Origin: RGIG3009 sp045595445
GTDB taxonomy: Bacteria > Bacillota > Clostridia > Oscillospirales > Acutalibacteraceae
DNA length: 15,400 nucleotides
Direction of reading: 5' to 3'
Assembly (NCBI GenBank): GCA_045595445.1
Contig: JAZOAK010000048.1
Span: 1 to 15,400 of the forward strand
In this document: positions 1 through 7,105 of the stretch, piece by piece
Numbering within the stretch: the stretch's first letter is position 1
Layout of the letters: each line of letters opens with the position of its first letter
Notes under the pieces: generated by a model
The model's database searches: none
What the model was told of the DNA's origin: nothing
What the model saw: the letters and a program-made list of their open reading frames with translations, nothing else
Translations under genes and position numbers: made by a program

Positions 1-47
1 CTAGGATAGTTCGCAGGGCGTTTTTTTATTGTAAAAACAACAAGGTT

Positions 48-107
48 CCGGAGCACCCGCCCGCAAATTTGAATTGCGCCGGCGGGTCGGTTCTTATTTT
101 TATTTTT
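48..107 (+). terminator. Rho-independent terminator of a gene lying upstream of the window
   Basis: A GC-rich hairpin pairs 55-61 (ACCCGCC) with 81-87 (GGCGGGT). An inner stem pairs 62-66 with 74-78, and an outer CCG/CGG pair (48-50 with 88-90) can extend it. T-rich sequence follows at 91-107. No coding sequence from the upstream gene is seen here. It insulates the operon that begins at P1. Confidence 0.7.
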
Positions 108-331
108 CACCCACTGTTCTTTTTCCACCGTGAACCACGTAAATGTGGAATGTATGTTGGTTTTTTCTGTTTTTTGTGTTTTTCTTTCCACATTTTTGGT
201 TTTATGTGTTGAATTTTTGAAATTTTCTTTGATTTTGTAATAATTTATTTTGTTTTTGTTGGTTTTCCTATTGACTTTTATGTGGGATTCGTGTAGAATG
301 AGTACAGAATGAAATGTGGGAGGGTATCAAT
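108..331 (+). promoter_or_regulatory. Gene-free T-rich regulatory leader of the microcompartment operon
   Basis: No plausible gene is seen. The + strand is strongly T-rich from about 150 to 270. It holds three copies of TTGGTTTT (157-164, 196-203, 259-266), an imperfect palindrome CCACGTAAATGTGG (135-148), and the word AAATGTGG at 141-148 and 313-320 with its inverse CCACATTT at 188-195. Several of these words recur near the second promoter at 4442-4565. The length and repeats suggest operator sites, possibly for the DeoR-family protein encoded at 10976-11734. That link is inference. Confidence 0.5.
271..299 (+). promoter_or_regulatory. Promoter P1 (sigma-70/sigma-A type) for the dehydratase operon
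   Basis: The -35 box TTGACT (271-276) and the -10 box TAGAAT (294-299) are separated by exactly 17 bases. Transcription should start near 306, leaving a leader of about 26 bases before the ATG at 332. The ribosome binding site GGGAGGG (318-324) lies 7 bases upstream of that ATG. ATGTGG words in the spacer (280-285) and in the leader (315-320) are placed where a repressor could act. Confidence 0.8.
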
Positions 332-2860
332 ATGTCCACTTTTTATACGCAAGACATTCAAAAAAGCCCGCGTATTGCGAAGCTCGTTGAGCATTTGTTT
401 GAAAAAATGCCCGAGATCGAACCGTATCGTGCAGTGTTGCTGACCGAATCGTATCAGCAAACGGAGGGCGAACCGATCATTCTGCGCCGTGCAAAAGCGT
501 TTGCACATATTTTGGCGCATATTCCGATCACCATTCGCCCGCTCGAACTGATCGTCGGTTCCAGTTCCAAGAATCCGCGCGGCGCGCAGCTGTTCCCGGA
601 GTATTCTTACGAATGGCTGGAGGCGGAGTTTGACACGCTTGCCACGCGTTCCGCGGACCCGTTTTTGATTTCGGAAGAAACCAAAAACGCGCTGCGTAAG
701 GTGTTTCCCTATTGGAAAGGGCGAACGACCAGCGAGCTCGCTACCTCGTATATGGTACCGGAAACCATCACGGCGATCGAACACAATATTTTCACGCCCG
801 GCAACTACTTCTATAACGGTGTCGGTCACGTAACGGTAGACTATGGCAAGGTTCTGAAGATCGGCTATCGCGGTATTGCCGAAGAAGCGCGCGCAGCACT
901 TAAAAAACTGTGCGTCACAGATGCTGATTACGCCAAACGCCATCATTTTCTCAACGCCGTTCTCATTACGTGCGACGCGGTGGAATTGTACGCCAACCGT
1001 TACGCGGAGTTAGCACGCAAGCAAGCCGCCGAATGTGCAGATGACACGCGCAAGGCAGAATTGTTACAGATCGCTGAAAACTGCTCTCGCGTGCCCGCTC
1101 ACGGTGCCACCTCGTTCTACGAGGCGTGCCAGTCGTTCTGGTTCGTGCAAATGCTCATTCAGATCGAATCCAGCGGTCACTCCATCTCCCCCGGTCGTTT
1201 CGACCAGTATATGTATCCTTATTTAAAAGCCGACCTCGATAAGGGCGTTATCTCCCGCGAGCAAGCGCAGGAATACGTGGACTGTGTTTGGGTAAAACTC
1301 AACGACCTCGGTAAGGTTCGCGACCTCGCCTCTGCGGAAGGCTTTGCCGGTTACAGCATGTTCCAAAACCTGTGCGCCGGTGGTCAGGACAAGAACGGCA
1401 AGGATGCCACCAACGACATGTCGTATATGTGTATCAACGCCACCTTGCACGTACTGCTCCCGCAGCCGTCGTTCTCGGTGCGTGTGTGGAACGGTACCCC
1501 ACACGAGTTCATGATCCGCGCCGCGGAAATCACCCGCACCGGCATTGGGCTCCCCGCGTATTACAACGACGAAGTCATCGTTCCCGCTCTGCAAAACCGC
1601 GGGTTGACGTTGCAGGACGCACGCGACTACAACATTATCGGTTGTGTGGAACCGCAAAAATCGGGCAAAACCGATGGTTGGCACGACGCCGCATTCTTCA
1701 ATATGTGCCGTCCGTTGGAGCTCACTTTCTCGAACGGTATGGACAACGGTTTCCAAGTTGGCCCGCAAACCGGCGACGTTGCCTCGATGAAAACCTTTGA
1801 CGAGTTCTACGATGCTTATAAAAAGCAGATGGAATACTTCATCGAATTGATGGTCAACGCAGACAACGCCATCGACCAAGCGCACATGGATCGCGCACCC
1901 CTGCCGTTTCTCTCCTCAATGTTGGAGGATTGCATCGGTCGCGGAAAGAGCGCACAAGAGGGCGGTTGCGTGTACAACTTCACCGGTCCGCAAGGCTTCG
2001 GCATCGCCAACGTTGCCGATGCACTGACCGCCGTGAAAGAACTCGTCTTCAATGAAAAATATATCTCGCTTGCGGAGTTCCGCCAAGCGCTCGAAAACAA
2101 CTACGGCAAGGATATGGATCCCAAGCAAGCGGAGAAACTCACAAAGCAGGTCGTCAAGAGCATGGTCGATAGCGGTCGCACGTTGACACCGGACGACATC
2201 AAAGCGGTGTACCTCACGGTTGCACAAAACCCCTGCTCCGACGAGCAAAAGGCGCGCTATCAACAGTTGCTTGATCGCATCAACACGTTGCCGAAATTCG
2301 GTAACGACGATCGCGCAATCGACGATTTTGCACGCGACGTTGCCTACACCTACACCCGCCCCGTTGAGCGGTATCGCAATCCGCGCGGCGGCGTGTATCA
2401 AGCCGGTCTGTATCCGGTTTCCGCAAACGTGCCGCTCGGCGCGCAAACCGGTGCCACACCGGATGGTCGCTTGGCGTTCACACCGGTGGCGGACGGCGTT
2501 TCCCCCGCCGCAGGTCGCGACGTAAACGGTCCGACAGCCGCCGCAAACTCGGTTGCCAGACTGGATCACTACATTGCTTCCAACGGCACCCTTTTCAACA
2601 TGAAATTCCACCCCAGTGCATTGGCAGGCCGCAGCGGTCTGGAAAGCTTTGTGGCGCTGGTTCGCGGTTATTTCGATCAAAAGGGCAGCCACGTTCAGTT
2701 TAACGTCGTCAGTCGCGAGACACTTCGCGATGCGCAGAAGCATCCCGAAAACTACCGCTCGCTGGTCGTTCGCGTAGCAGGTTACAGTGCTTTGTTTACC
2801 ACGCTGTCCCGCTCGCTGCAAGACGACATTATCAACCGCACCGAACAAGGAGGATTCTAA
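332..2860 (+). CDS. Glycyl radical diol dehydratase (B12-independent propanediol/glycerol dehydratase type)
   Basis: This is a complete 842-residue glycyl radical enzyme with an N-terminal PFL-like domain and a C-terminal radical domain. The thiyl cysteine is Cys438 with Glu440 in GCVEP. The radical glycine is Gly817 in RVAGYSA, 25 residues from the end. His166, His283, Ser284 and Asp452 fall where Clostridium butyricum glycerol dehydratase has its substrate-binding His164, His281, Ser282 and Asp447. This favours a diol dehydratase over a choline lyase or PFL. Beside an aldolase that would yield lactaldehyde, 1,2-propanediol to propionaldehyde is the likely reaction, inside the BMC lumen. The start at 332 is preferred over an ATG at 314 because GGGAGGG lies 7 bases upstream. 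No encapsulation helix is evident at either end. The stop overlaps the activase start (TAATG). Glycerol as substrate cannot be excluded. Confidence 0.95.
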   Translation: MSTFYTQDIQKSPRIAKLVEHLFEKMPEIEPYRAVLLTESYQQTEGEPIILRRAKAFAHILAHIPITIRPLELIVGSSSKNPRGAQLFPEYSYEWLEAEFDTLATRSADPFLISEETKNALRKVFPYWKGRTTSELATSYMVPETITAIEHNIFTPGNYFYNGVGHVTVDYGKVLKIGYRGIAEEARAALKKLCVTDADYAKRHHFLNAVLITCDAVELYANRYAELARKQAAECADDTRKAELLQIAENCSRVPAHGATSFYEACQSFWFVQMLIQIESSGHSISPGRFDQYMYPYLKADLDKGVISREQAQEYVDCVWVKLNDLGKVRDLASAEGFAGYSMFQNLCAGGQDKNGKDATNDMSYMCINATLHVLLPQPSFSVRVWNGTPHEFMIRAAEITRTGIGLPAYYNDEVIVPALQNRGLTLQDARDYNIIGCVEPQKSGKTDGWHDAAFFNMCRPLELTFSNGMDNGFQVGPQTGDVASMKTFDEFYDAYKKQMEYFIELMVNADNAIDQAHMDRAPLPFLSSMLEDCIGRGKSAQEGGCVYNFTGPQGFGIANVADALTAVKELVFNEKYISLAEFRQALENNYGKDMDPKQAEKLTKQVVKSMVDSGRTLTPDDIKAVYLTVAQNPCSDEQKARYQQLLDRINTLPKFGNDDRAIDDFARDVAYTYTRPVERYRNPRGGVYQAGLYPVSANVPLGAQTGATPDGRLAFTPVADGVSPAAGRDVNGPTAAANSVARLDHYIASNGTLFNMKFHPSALAGRSGLESFVALVRGYFDQKGSHVQFNVVSRETLRDAQKHPENYRSLVVRVAGYSALFTTLSRSLQDDIINRTEQGGF

Positions 2861-3651
2861 TGGATACCTCGTTGTTATCGGTGACCGGCAGGATCTTCGA
2901 TATTCAGCGATTTTCCACCCACGACGGATCGGGCATCCGCACGCTGGTTTTTCTCAAAGGATGTCCGCTTCGATGTCGTTGGTGCTGTAACCCCGAATCC
3001 CAGTCGTACGAAATCCAACAAATGACGCTCGGCGGCAACACCAAAACGGTAGGCCGCGACGTCACGGTGGAGGAAGTGCTGAAAGAGGTCCTGCGCGACC
3101 GCATGTATTACCGCCGTTCAGGCGGCGGCATCACACTTTCGGGCGGTGAATCGCTAACGCAACCGGATTTTGCCGTCGCCCTGCTGACTGCGTGTCAGGA
3201 GAACGGCGTGCACACCGCCATCGAAACCACCGGTTTCGCATCACCCGAAGTAATCGAACGGTATCTGCCGGTACTGGACTGCGTGCTGATGGATATCAAG
3301 CACATAAACAGTGAAAAGCACCAAGAATTTACCACACGCCCCAATGACCGTATTTTACAAAACGCCCGACTGATTGCCGAAAAGGCAAAACGGCTGATCA
3401 TCCGTGTACCGGTGATCCCCACGTTTAACGACACGGAAGAAGAGGTCGGCGCCATCGCCGCTTTCGCCGCCTCCTTGCCGAACGTGCGGGAAATTCACCT
3501 GTTACCGTATCATCGGATGGGGCAGGACAAATACACCGGTCTCGGCCGCGAGTATACGATGGCACACATCACTCCGCCCACCGCGGAACATATGGAATTG
3601 CTCAGGCGCAAGGCGGAATCATACGGGCTAAAAGCACTGATAGGAGGTTGA
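2860..3651 (+). CDS. Radical SAM glycyl-radical-enzyme activating enzyme
   Basis: This 263-residue PflA-family activase installs the glycyl radical on the dehydratase encoded just upstream, using SAM and a [4Fe-4S] cluster. The cluster motif CxxxCxxC is Cys35, Cys39 and Cys42, and the SAM-contacting GGE motif sits near residue 93 in ITLSGGE. Start and stop overlap by one base with the upstream gene, and AAGGAGG lies 6 bases before the ATG. Many activases of dehydratase-type enzymes and CutD carry a ferredoxin-like insert with two extra Fe-S clusters after the radical-SAM motif. Here the roughly 45 residues between Cys43 and GGE contain no cysteine, so this is a short, PflA-like form. It probably acts in the cytosol or at assembly, since no encapsulation helix is seen. 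Confidence 0.95.
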   Translation: MDTSLLSVTGRIFDIQRFSTHDGSGIRTLVFLKGCPLRCRWCCNPESQSYEIQQMTLGGNTKTVGRDVTVEEVLKEVLRDRMYYRRSGGGITLSGGESLTQPDFAVALLTACQENGVHTAIETTGFASPEVIERYLPVLDCVLMDIKHINSEKHQEFTTRPNDRILQNARLIAEKAKRLIIRVPVIPTFNDTEEEVGAIAAFAASLPNVREIHLLPYHRMGQDKYTGLGREYTMAHITPPTAEHMELLRRKAESYGLKALIGG

Positions 3652-3655
3652 TGCA

Positions 3656-4030
3656 ATGGAACTTGACGTGCTGAATCAAAGCGAGAAAAAAACTCGCATC
3701 ATTCAAGAACTTGTCCCCGGTAAGCAAATCACGCTCGCACATATCATCGCGCACCCCGAGGATATCTTGTATCGCAAGCTCGGTCTGGACCCCGCCGTCG
3801 ATCACGCAGGCGCCATTGGTATTTTAACCTTAAGCCCCAGCGAGACGGCGATTATCGCCGGCGACATTGCACTTAAATCCTCGGGCGTTGAGCTCGGCTT
3901 CGTAGACCGCTTCAGCGGCACCGTGATCGTAACCGGCACGGTATCGCAGGTCGAGGCGGCACTCACGGCGATACGCGAATATGCGATCGAAAAACTGGGC
4001 TTCTCCGTTTGTGAGCTGACCCGCACATGA
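3656..4030 (+). CDS. eutS: EutS/PduU/CutR-like permuted BMC-H shell protein
   Basis: This 124-residue protein is a circularly permuted BMC hexamer protein. An N-terminal segment of about 20 residues precedes the ITLAHIIAHP block; in PduU and EutS the equivalent segment forms a small beta-barrel that caps the pore. It is followed by the BMC core containing GAIGILTLSPSETAIIAGD and a C-terminal helix. AGGAGG (3642-3647) lies 8 bases upstream of the ATG. It is a minor facet component of the shell. The eutS-eutP order with the GTPase gene (4-base ATGA overlap) is common in eut, pdu and GRM operons. Confidence 0.9.
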   Translation: MELDVLNQSEKKTRIIQELVPGKQITLAHIIAHPEDILYRKLGLDPAVDHAGAIGILTLSPSETAIIAGDIALKSSGVELGFVDRFSGTVIVTGTVSQVEAALTAIREYAIEKLGFSVCELTRT

Positions 4031-4503
4031 GAAAGAAACTGATCTTAATGGGGCGAAGCGGCTGCGGAAAAACTTCGCTGACGCAAGCCCTGCGCGGTGA
4101 GACTGTCGCTTACCTGAAAACGCAGGCGATCGCCTACGACGACTTTCTCATCGACACCCCCGGCGAATACTGCGAAAACCACGACCTCGGCGCCGCCTTG
4201 TGTTTGTATGCCTACGAGGCGGACGTCGTCGGTCTGCTGATCGCCGCCGACGACGACTACTCCCTCTTTCCTCCCTGTATCACCTGCCTGGTAAACCGTG
4301 AGGTGATCGGAATCGTCACCAAGATCGACAAAGCGGACCCCGCCCGCGCCGAAAACTGGCTGCGGTTGTCCGGTTGTGAAACCGTGTTTCACGTAAACTC
4401 ATTGACCGGCGAAGGCATTCCTGCACTGCTCGATCACATCGAAATCAAAGAAAAACCACAAAAAGTTAATAAAAACACAGAAAAAACCAAATTTATGTGT
4501 TGA
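4027..4503 (+). CDS. eutP: EutP/PduV-like small GTPase
   Basis: The 158-residue P-loop protein has Walker A GRSGCGKT (residues 9-16), a DTPG switch II motif and the TKID guanine-specificity motif. EutP/PduV proteins associate with BMCs, and PduV has been linked to microcompartment positioning; some EutP proteins have been reported to act as acetate kinases. The exact role here is unknown. The last 17 or so residues are Lys/Asn/Thr-rich and encoded by AT-rich DNA that also carries words shared with the P1 leader. The TGA stop (4501-4503) lies inside the -35 box of P2. The tail may therefore be a by-product of promoter sequence rather than a functional domain. Confidence 0.88.
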   Translation: MRKKLILMGRSGCGKTSLTQALRGETVAYLKTQAIAYDDFLIDTPGEYCENHDLGAALCLYAYEADVVGLLIAADDDYSLFPPCITCLVNREVIGIVTKIDKADPARAENWLRLSGCETVFHVNSLTGEGIPALLDHIEIKEKPQKVNKNTEKTKFMC

Positions 4504-4565
4504 CTTTCGTTGTTTGTGGTGGTATGATGTAGCCATAGAAATAGGAAAACCAATAAAATCCACAT
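4442..4565 (+). repeat. AT-rich promoter cassette sharing exact words with the 157-285 leader
   Basis: ACAGAAAAAACCAA (4477-4490) is the exact reverse complement of 157-170. AATAGGAAAACCAA (4540-4553) is the exact reverse complement of 259-272. AAATCAAAGAAAA (4442-4454) is the reverse complement of 223-235. TTTATGTGTTGA (4492-4503) repeats 201-212 in direct orientation. The two AAAACCAA cores here (4483 and 4546) are 63 bases apart, the same distance as the TTGGTTTT cores at 196 and 259. Shared operator sites or a duplicated promoter segment are possible. Confidence 0.55.
4500..4528 (+). promoter_or_regulatory. Promoter P2 (sigma-A type) for the aldolase-shell operon
   Basis: TTGACT (4500-4505) and TATGAT (4523-4528) are separated by 17 bases, close to consensus. 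An A-rich tract just upstream (4454-4490) could act as an UP element. The predicted start near 4535 gives a leader of about 50 bases before the ATG at 4584. The hexamer TTGACT is the same as in P1, which suggests the two transcription units are controlled together. Confidence 0.8.
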
Positions 4566-4583
4566 GGAAAAGGAGAATACATT

Positions 4584-5387
4584 ATGGTAAACGAGTATGA
4601 AATCAAAAAACAGATCTGTGCGATCGGTAAACGCATTTACGATCGCGGCATGGTCGCGGCAAACGACGGTAACATTTCCGTCAAGCTCAACGACAACGAG
4701 TTCCTCTGTACCCCCACGGGCGTCAGCAGGGGCTTCATGACGCCCGAGTACATCTGCAAGGTCGACAAGGACGGCAAGGTGCTGCAAGCGAACGCCGGCT
4801 TCAAGCCCTCCTCCGAGATCAAGATGCACATGCGTGTGTACAAAGAGCGTCCGGACGTCGGTGCCGTCGTTCACGCGCATCCGATGTACGCTACCGGCTT
4901 TGCCATCGCGGGTATTCCGCTGACACAGCCGATCATGCCGGAAGCGGTTATCGCACTCGGCTGCGTGCCGATCGCTGAGTACGGCACCCCCTCCACCGAA
5001 GAGATTCCGGATGCGGTTTCCAAGTACTTGCAGTCCTTTGATGCAGTGCTTCTGGAAAATCACGGCGCGCTCGCGTTCTCGGACAACCTGCTGAATGCGT
5101 ACCATAAGATGGAGTCGGTTGAGTTCTACGCTCATCTGCTCTACATCTCCAAGCAGCTCGGCGGCCCGAAAGAACTCAGCGAGAAGCAGGTACAGCGCTT
5201 GTATGAAATCCGCCGTCAGTTCGGTCTGAAAGGTAAGCACCCCGCCGATCTGTGCCCCAACCAGAAAGCCGGTCTGCCCAGCTGCCACGGTTGCGGTAAC
5301 TGCGACGGCTCCTGCCACGGTGGCGAGAGTGAAACCGATCTGGTTGCTGAGATCACCAAGCGTGTGTTAGAGCAAATGGCGAAATAA
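4584..5387 (+). CDS. fucA: Class II aldolase (L-fuculose/L-rhamnulose-phosphate aldolase type) with Cys-rich, encapsulation-like tail
   Basis: This 267-residue zinc aldolase should split L-fuculose-1-phosphate or L-rhamnulose-1-phosphate into DHAP and L-lactaldehyde, feeding the 1,2-propanediol dehydratase. Motifs include GNIS (29-32), TPTG (43-46), the catalytic Glu78 in PSSE, zinc ligands His97 and His99 (HAHP) and His160 (ENHG). Plain FucA proteins are about 215 residues. Here a C-terminal extension follows: Cys224, then Cys234, Cys237, Cys240 and Cys244 in a Gly/His-rich segment, then an amphipathic helix (about 251-267, DLVAEITKRVLEQMAK) like a BMC encapsulation peptide. The Cys cluster may bind metal or form disulfides, but this is unproven. 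An aldolase inside a GRE operon is the hallmark of GRM5-type loci. AGGAGA lies 7 bases before the ATG. Which sugar phosphate is used cannot be told from sequence. Confidence 0.9.
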   Translation: MVNEYEIKKQICAIGKRIYDRGMVAANDGNISVKLNDNEFLCTPTGVSRGFMTPEYICKVDKDGKVLQANAGFKPSSEIKMHMRVYKERPDVGAVVHAHPMYATGFAIAGIPLTQPIMPEAVIALGCVPIAEYGTPSTEEIPDAVSKYLQSFDAVLLENHGALAFSDNLLNAYHKMESVEFYAHLLYISKQLGGPKELSEKQVQRLYEIRRQFGLKGKHPADLCPNQKAGLPSCHGCGNCDGSCHGGESETDLVAEITKRVLEQMAK

Positions 5388-5397
5388 GGAGCCGCTT

Positions 5398-5883
5398 ATG
5401 GACGAACAAGTCTTACGCTCCATTGTGGATAAGGTGACCCGCCAATTGAGCGGCAGCCTTACCGATATGACACTTGAAGCTGCCCTCCCCCTTGCCGAAA
5501 AGGTGCGAGAAAAAGCAGCTCAGATGGGTGTCAAAGCCGTGGTGGCAATTTCCAACAAAGCAGCACGACCGGTACTGGTAGAATGTGCGGATGATTCGTA
5601 TATTGCCAGTTATGACGTTGCTCTGCAAAAGGCATTTACGGTCGTGTCATTAAAAATGTCCACCGCACAATTAAAACCATTAGCACAGCCCGGCGGTCCG
5701 TTGTACGGCATTCAGTTTACCAACGAAGGTCACATCGTCATTTTCGGAGGCGGAGAACCGCTCAAGAACGCGAACGGTGAGATCATCGGCGGACTGGGTG
5801 TCAGCGGCGGCTCGGAAGAGCAGGATACCGCACTGGCTGCTTACGGTAAAGAACTTTTTGAGAGAAGTGGAGGCACTAAGTAA
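5398..5883 (+). CDS. GlcG/HbpS-family (PduO C-terminal-like) protein with N-terminal encapsulation-like helix
   Basis: This 161-residue protein matches the GlcG/HbpS/PduO-C domain: a central Leu/Ala-rich helix, a VVAISN strand, FTVVSLKMST and the Gly-rich end GGEPLKNANGEIIGGLGVSG. Family members bind haem or small cofactors. The domain forms the C-terminal half of PduO, but the adenosyltransferase half is absent here, as expected for a B12-independent pathway. The first 18 residues (DEQVLRSIVDKVTRQLSG) resemble an amphipathic encapsulation helix. The gene sits 10 bases after the aldolase, with AAGGAG overlapping that stop codon, and its own stop overlaps the next start (TAATG). Its role in the compartment is unknown; cofactor handling is a guess. 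Confidence 0.82.
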   Translation: MDEQVLRSIVDKVTRQLSGSLTDMTLEAALPLAEKVREKAAQMGVKAVVAISNKAARPVLVECADDSYIASYDVALQKAFTVVSLKMSTAQLKPLAQPGGPLYGIQFTNEGHIVIFGGGEPLKNANGEIIGGLGVSGGSEEQDTALAAYGKELFERSGGTK

Positions 5884-7091
5884 TGGATGTTAATTCTTCC
5901 AACATTGAAGAAATCGTCCGCCAGGTATTGGACAACATGAAGGGCGCCGCTCCGGCTCCCGCTGCTGCTCCTGCTGCCGGACAGAGCGTCCCGAAAACCG
6001 CACGCGTGGCAATGCTCACTCAGCTTGAAAAATTTGAGCTCAAAGAGTATGCCATTCCGGAAATCGGCGATGACGATATGCTCGTCAAAGTTGAGGGCTG
6101 CGGTGTTTGCGGAACGGACGCTCACGAGTTCAAGCGCGATCCCTTTGGCCTGATCCCCGTGGCACTCGGTCACGAGGGTACCGGCGAGATCGTCAAAATG
6201 GGTAAAAACGTCAAGATCGACAGTGCAGGAAAACCCCTGCACATCGGCGATAAGGTCGTCACCTGCGTCACGCTGCACGACGATCCCGATATCACGATGT
6301 ACGACATGAACAAGCAAAACGTCGGCGCCGCTGACGTCTACGGCTTGCTTCCCGATGACAACGTGCATTTTAACGGCTGGTTTGCCGATTACATCGTCGT
6401 TCGTGGCGGCTCGTCCGTGTTCAACGTAAGTGATTTGGATCTGGATTCCCGTATTCTGATCGAGCCCTGCGCCGTGTTGGTACACGCCGTGGAGCGCGCC
6501 AAGACCACCGGTATTCTGCGCTTTAACAGTCGCGTTGTCGTGCAGGGTTGCGGCCCCATCGGTCTGATCTGCATTGCGGTACTGCGCACGATGGGCGTTG
6601 AGAACATCGTGGCGGTGGACGGCGAGAACAAACGCTTGGAGTTCGCTCGTCAGATGGGTGCAAATGCCACCGTCAACTTCAAGGACTTCCAGGGAGTGGA
6701 AGCGTTGGCAGGCGGCGTAAAAGACGCGTTCGGCGGTTATCTGGCTGATTTCGCGTTCCAGTGCACCGGTTCCCCTGTTGCTCACGCCAATATCTACAAG
6801 TTCATCCGCAACGGCGGTGGCTTGTGCGAGCTTGGCTTCTTCATCAACGGCGGCGACGCCACCATCAACCCCCACTTCGACATCTGCTCGAAAGAGATCA
6901 CCACGGTTGGTTCTTGGGTATACACCCTGCGCGACTATGCCACCACCTTTGATTTCCTCAAGCGTGCGAAGGGCATCGGCTTGCCGATGGAAAAACTCAT
7001 CACCCATAAGTACCCGCTGGAAGAGATCAACGAAGCGCTGGTCACGAACCTGAAAATGGAAGGTTTGAAGATCGCAGTCGTAAACAAGTAA
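5883..7091 (+). CDS. MDR-family zinc alcohol dehydrogenase with N-terminal encapsulation peptide
   Basis: This 402-residue medium-chain dehydrogenase has catalytic zinc ligands in CGVCGTD (Cys76) and GHEG (His97-Glu98). Its Rossmann motif is GCGPIG (222-227), with Asp246 positioned to bind the adenosine ribose, which suggests NAD(H). Residues 7-20 form an amphipathic helix (NIEEIVRQVLDNMK), followed by an Ala/Pro linker (21-33), the classic form of a BMC targeting tag. The four-cysteine structural-zinc lobe found in many MDR alcohol dehydrogenases is not present; only one cysteine occurs in the VVTCVTLHDD region. In most Pdu and GRM operons this step is done by an iron-type PduQ. Here the MDR enzyme probably reduces propionaldehyde to propanol, or lactaldehyde to 1,2-propanediol, regenerating NAD+ in the lumen. 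It could serve both steps. Confidence 0.88.
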   Translation: MDVNSSNIEEIVRQVLDNMKGAAPAPAAAPAAGQSVPKTARVAMLTQLEKFELKEYAIPEIGDDDMLVKVEGCGVCGTDAHEFKRDPFGLIPVALGHEGTGEIVKMGKNVKIDSAGKPLHIGDKVVTCVTLHDDPDITMYDMNKQNVGAADVYGLLPDDNVHFNGWFADYIVVRGGSSVFNVSDLDLDSRILIEPCAVLVHAVERAKTTGILRFNSRVVVQGCGPIGLICIAVLRTMGVENIVAVDGENKRLEFARQMGANATVNFKDFQGVEALAGGVKDAFGGYLADFAFQCTGSPVAHANIYKFIRNGGGLCELGFFINGGDATINPHFDICSKEITTVGSWVYTLRDYATTFDFLKRAKGIGLPMEKLITHKYPLEEINEALVTNLKMEGLKIAVVNK

Positions 7092-7105
7092 GGGGCGAGT
7101 AAACA

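Noticed and set aside
1..331. Possible small RNA or riboswitch in the long leader
   Set aside because: Apart from the terminator hairpin and short repeats I see no conserved riboswitch core, and P1 lies at the downstream end, so most of the region is not transcribed from P1.
1916..2848. Long open frame on the minus strand (310 codons) opposite the dehydratase
   Set aside because: The sense strand encodes a clear glycyl radical enzyme over the same bases. The antisense product has no recognisable family traits.
332..2860. Choline trimethylamine-lyase (CutC) as identity of the glycyl radical enzyme
   Set aside because: The substrate residues His166, His283, Ser284 and Asp452 fit diol dehydratases, and the locus has an aldolase.
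4434..5318. 294-codon minus-strand frame opposite the aldolase
   Set aside because: Same reason: the aldolase active-site motifs are on the + strand, and the minus frame also runs across promoter P2.
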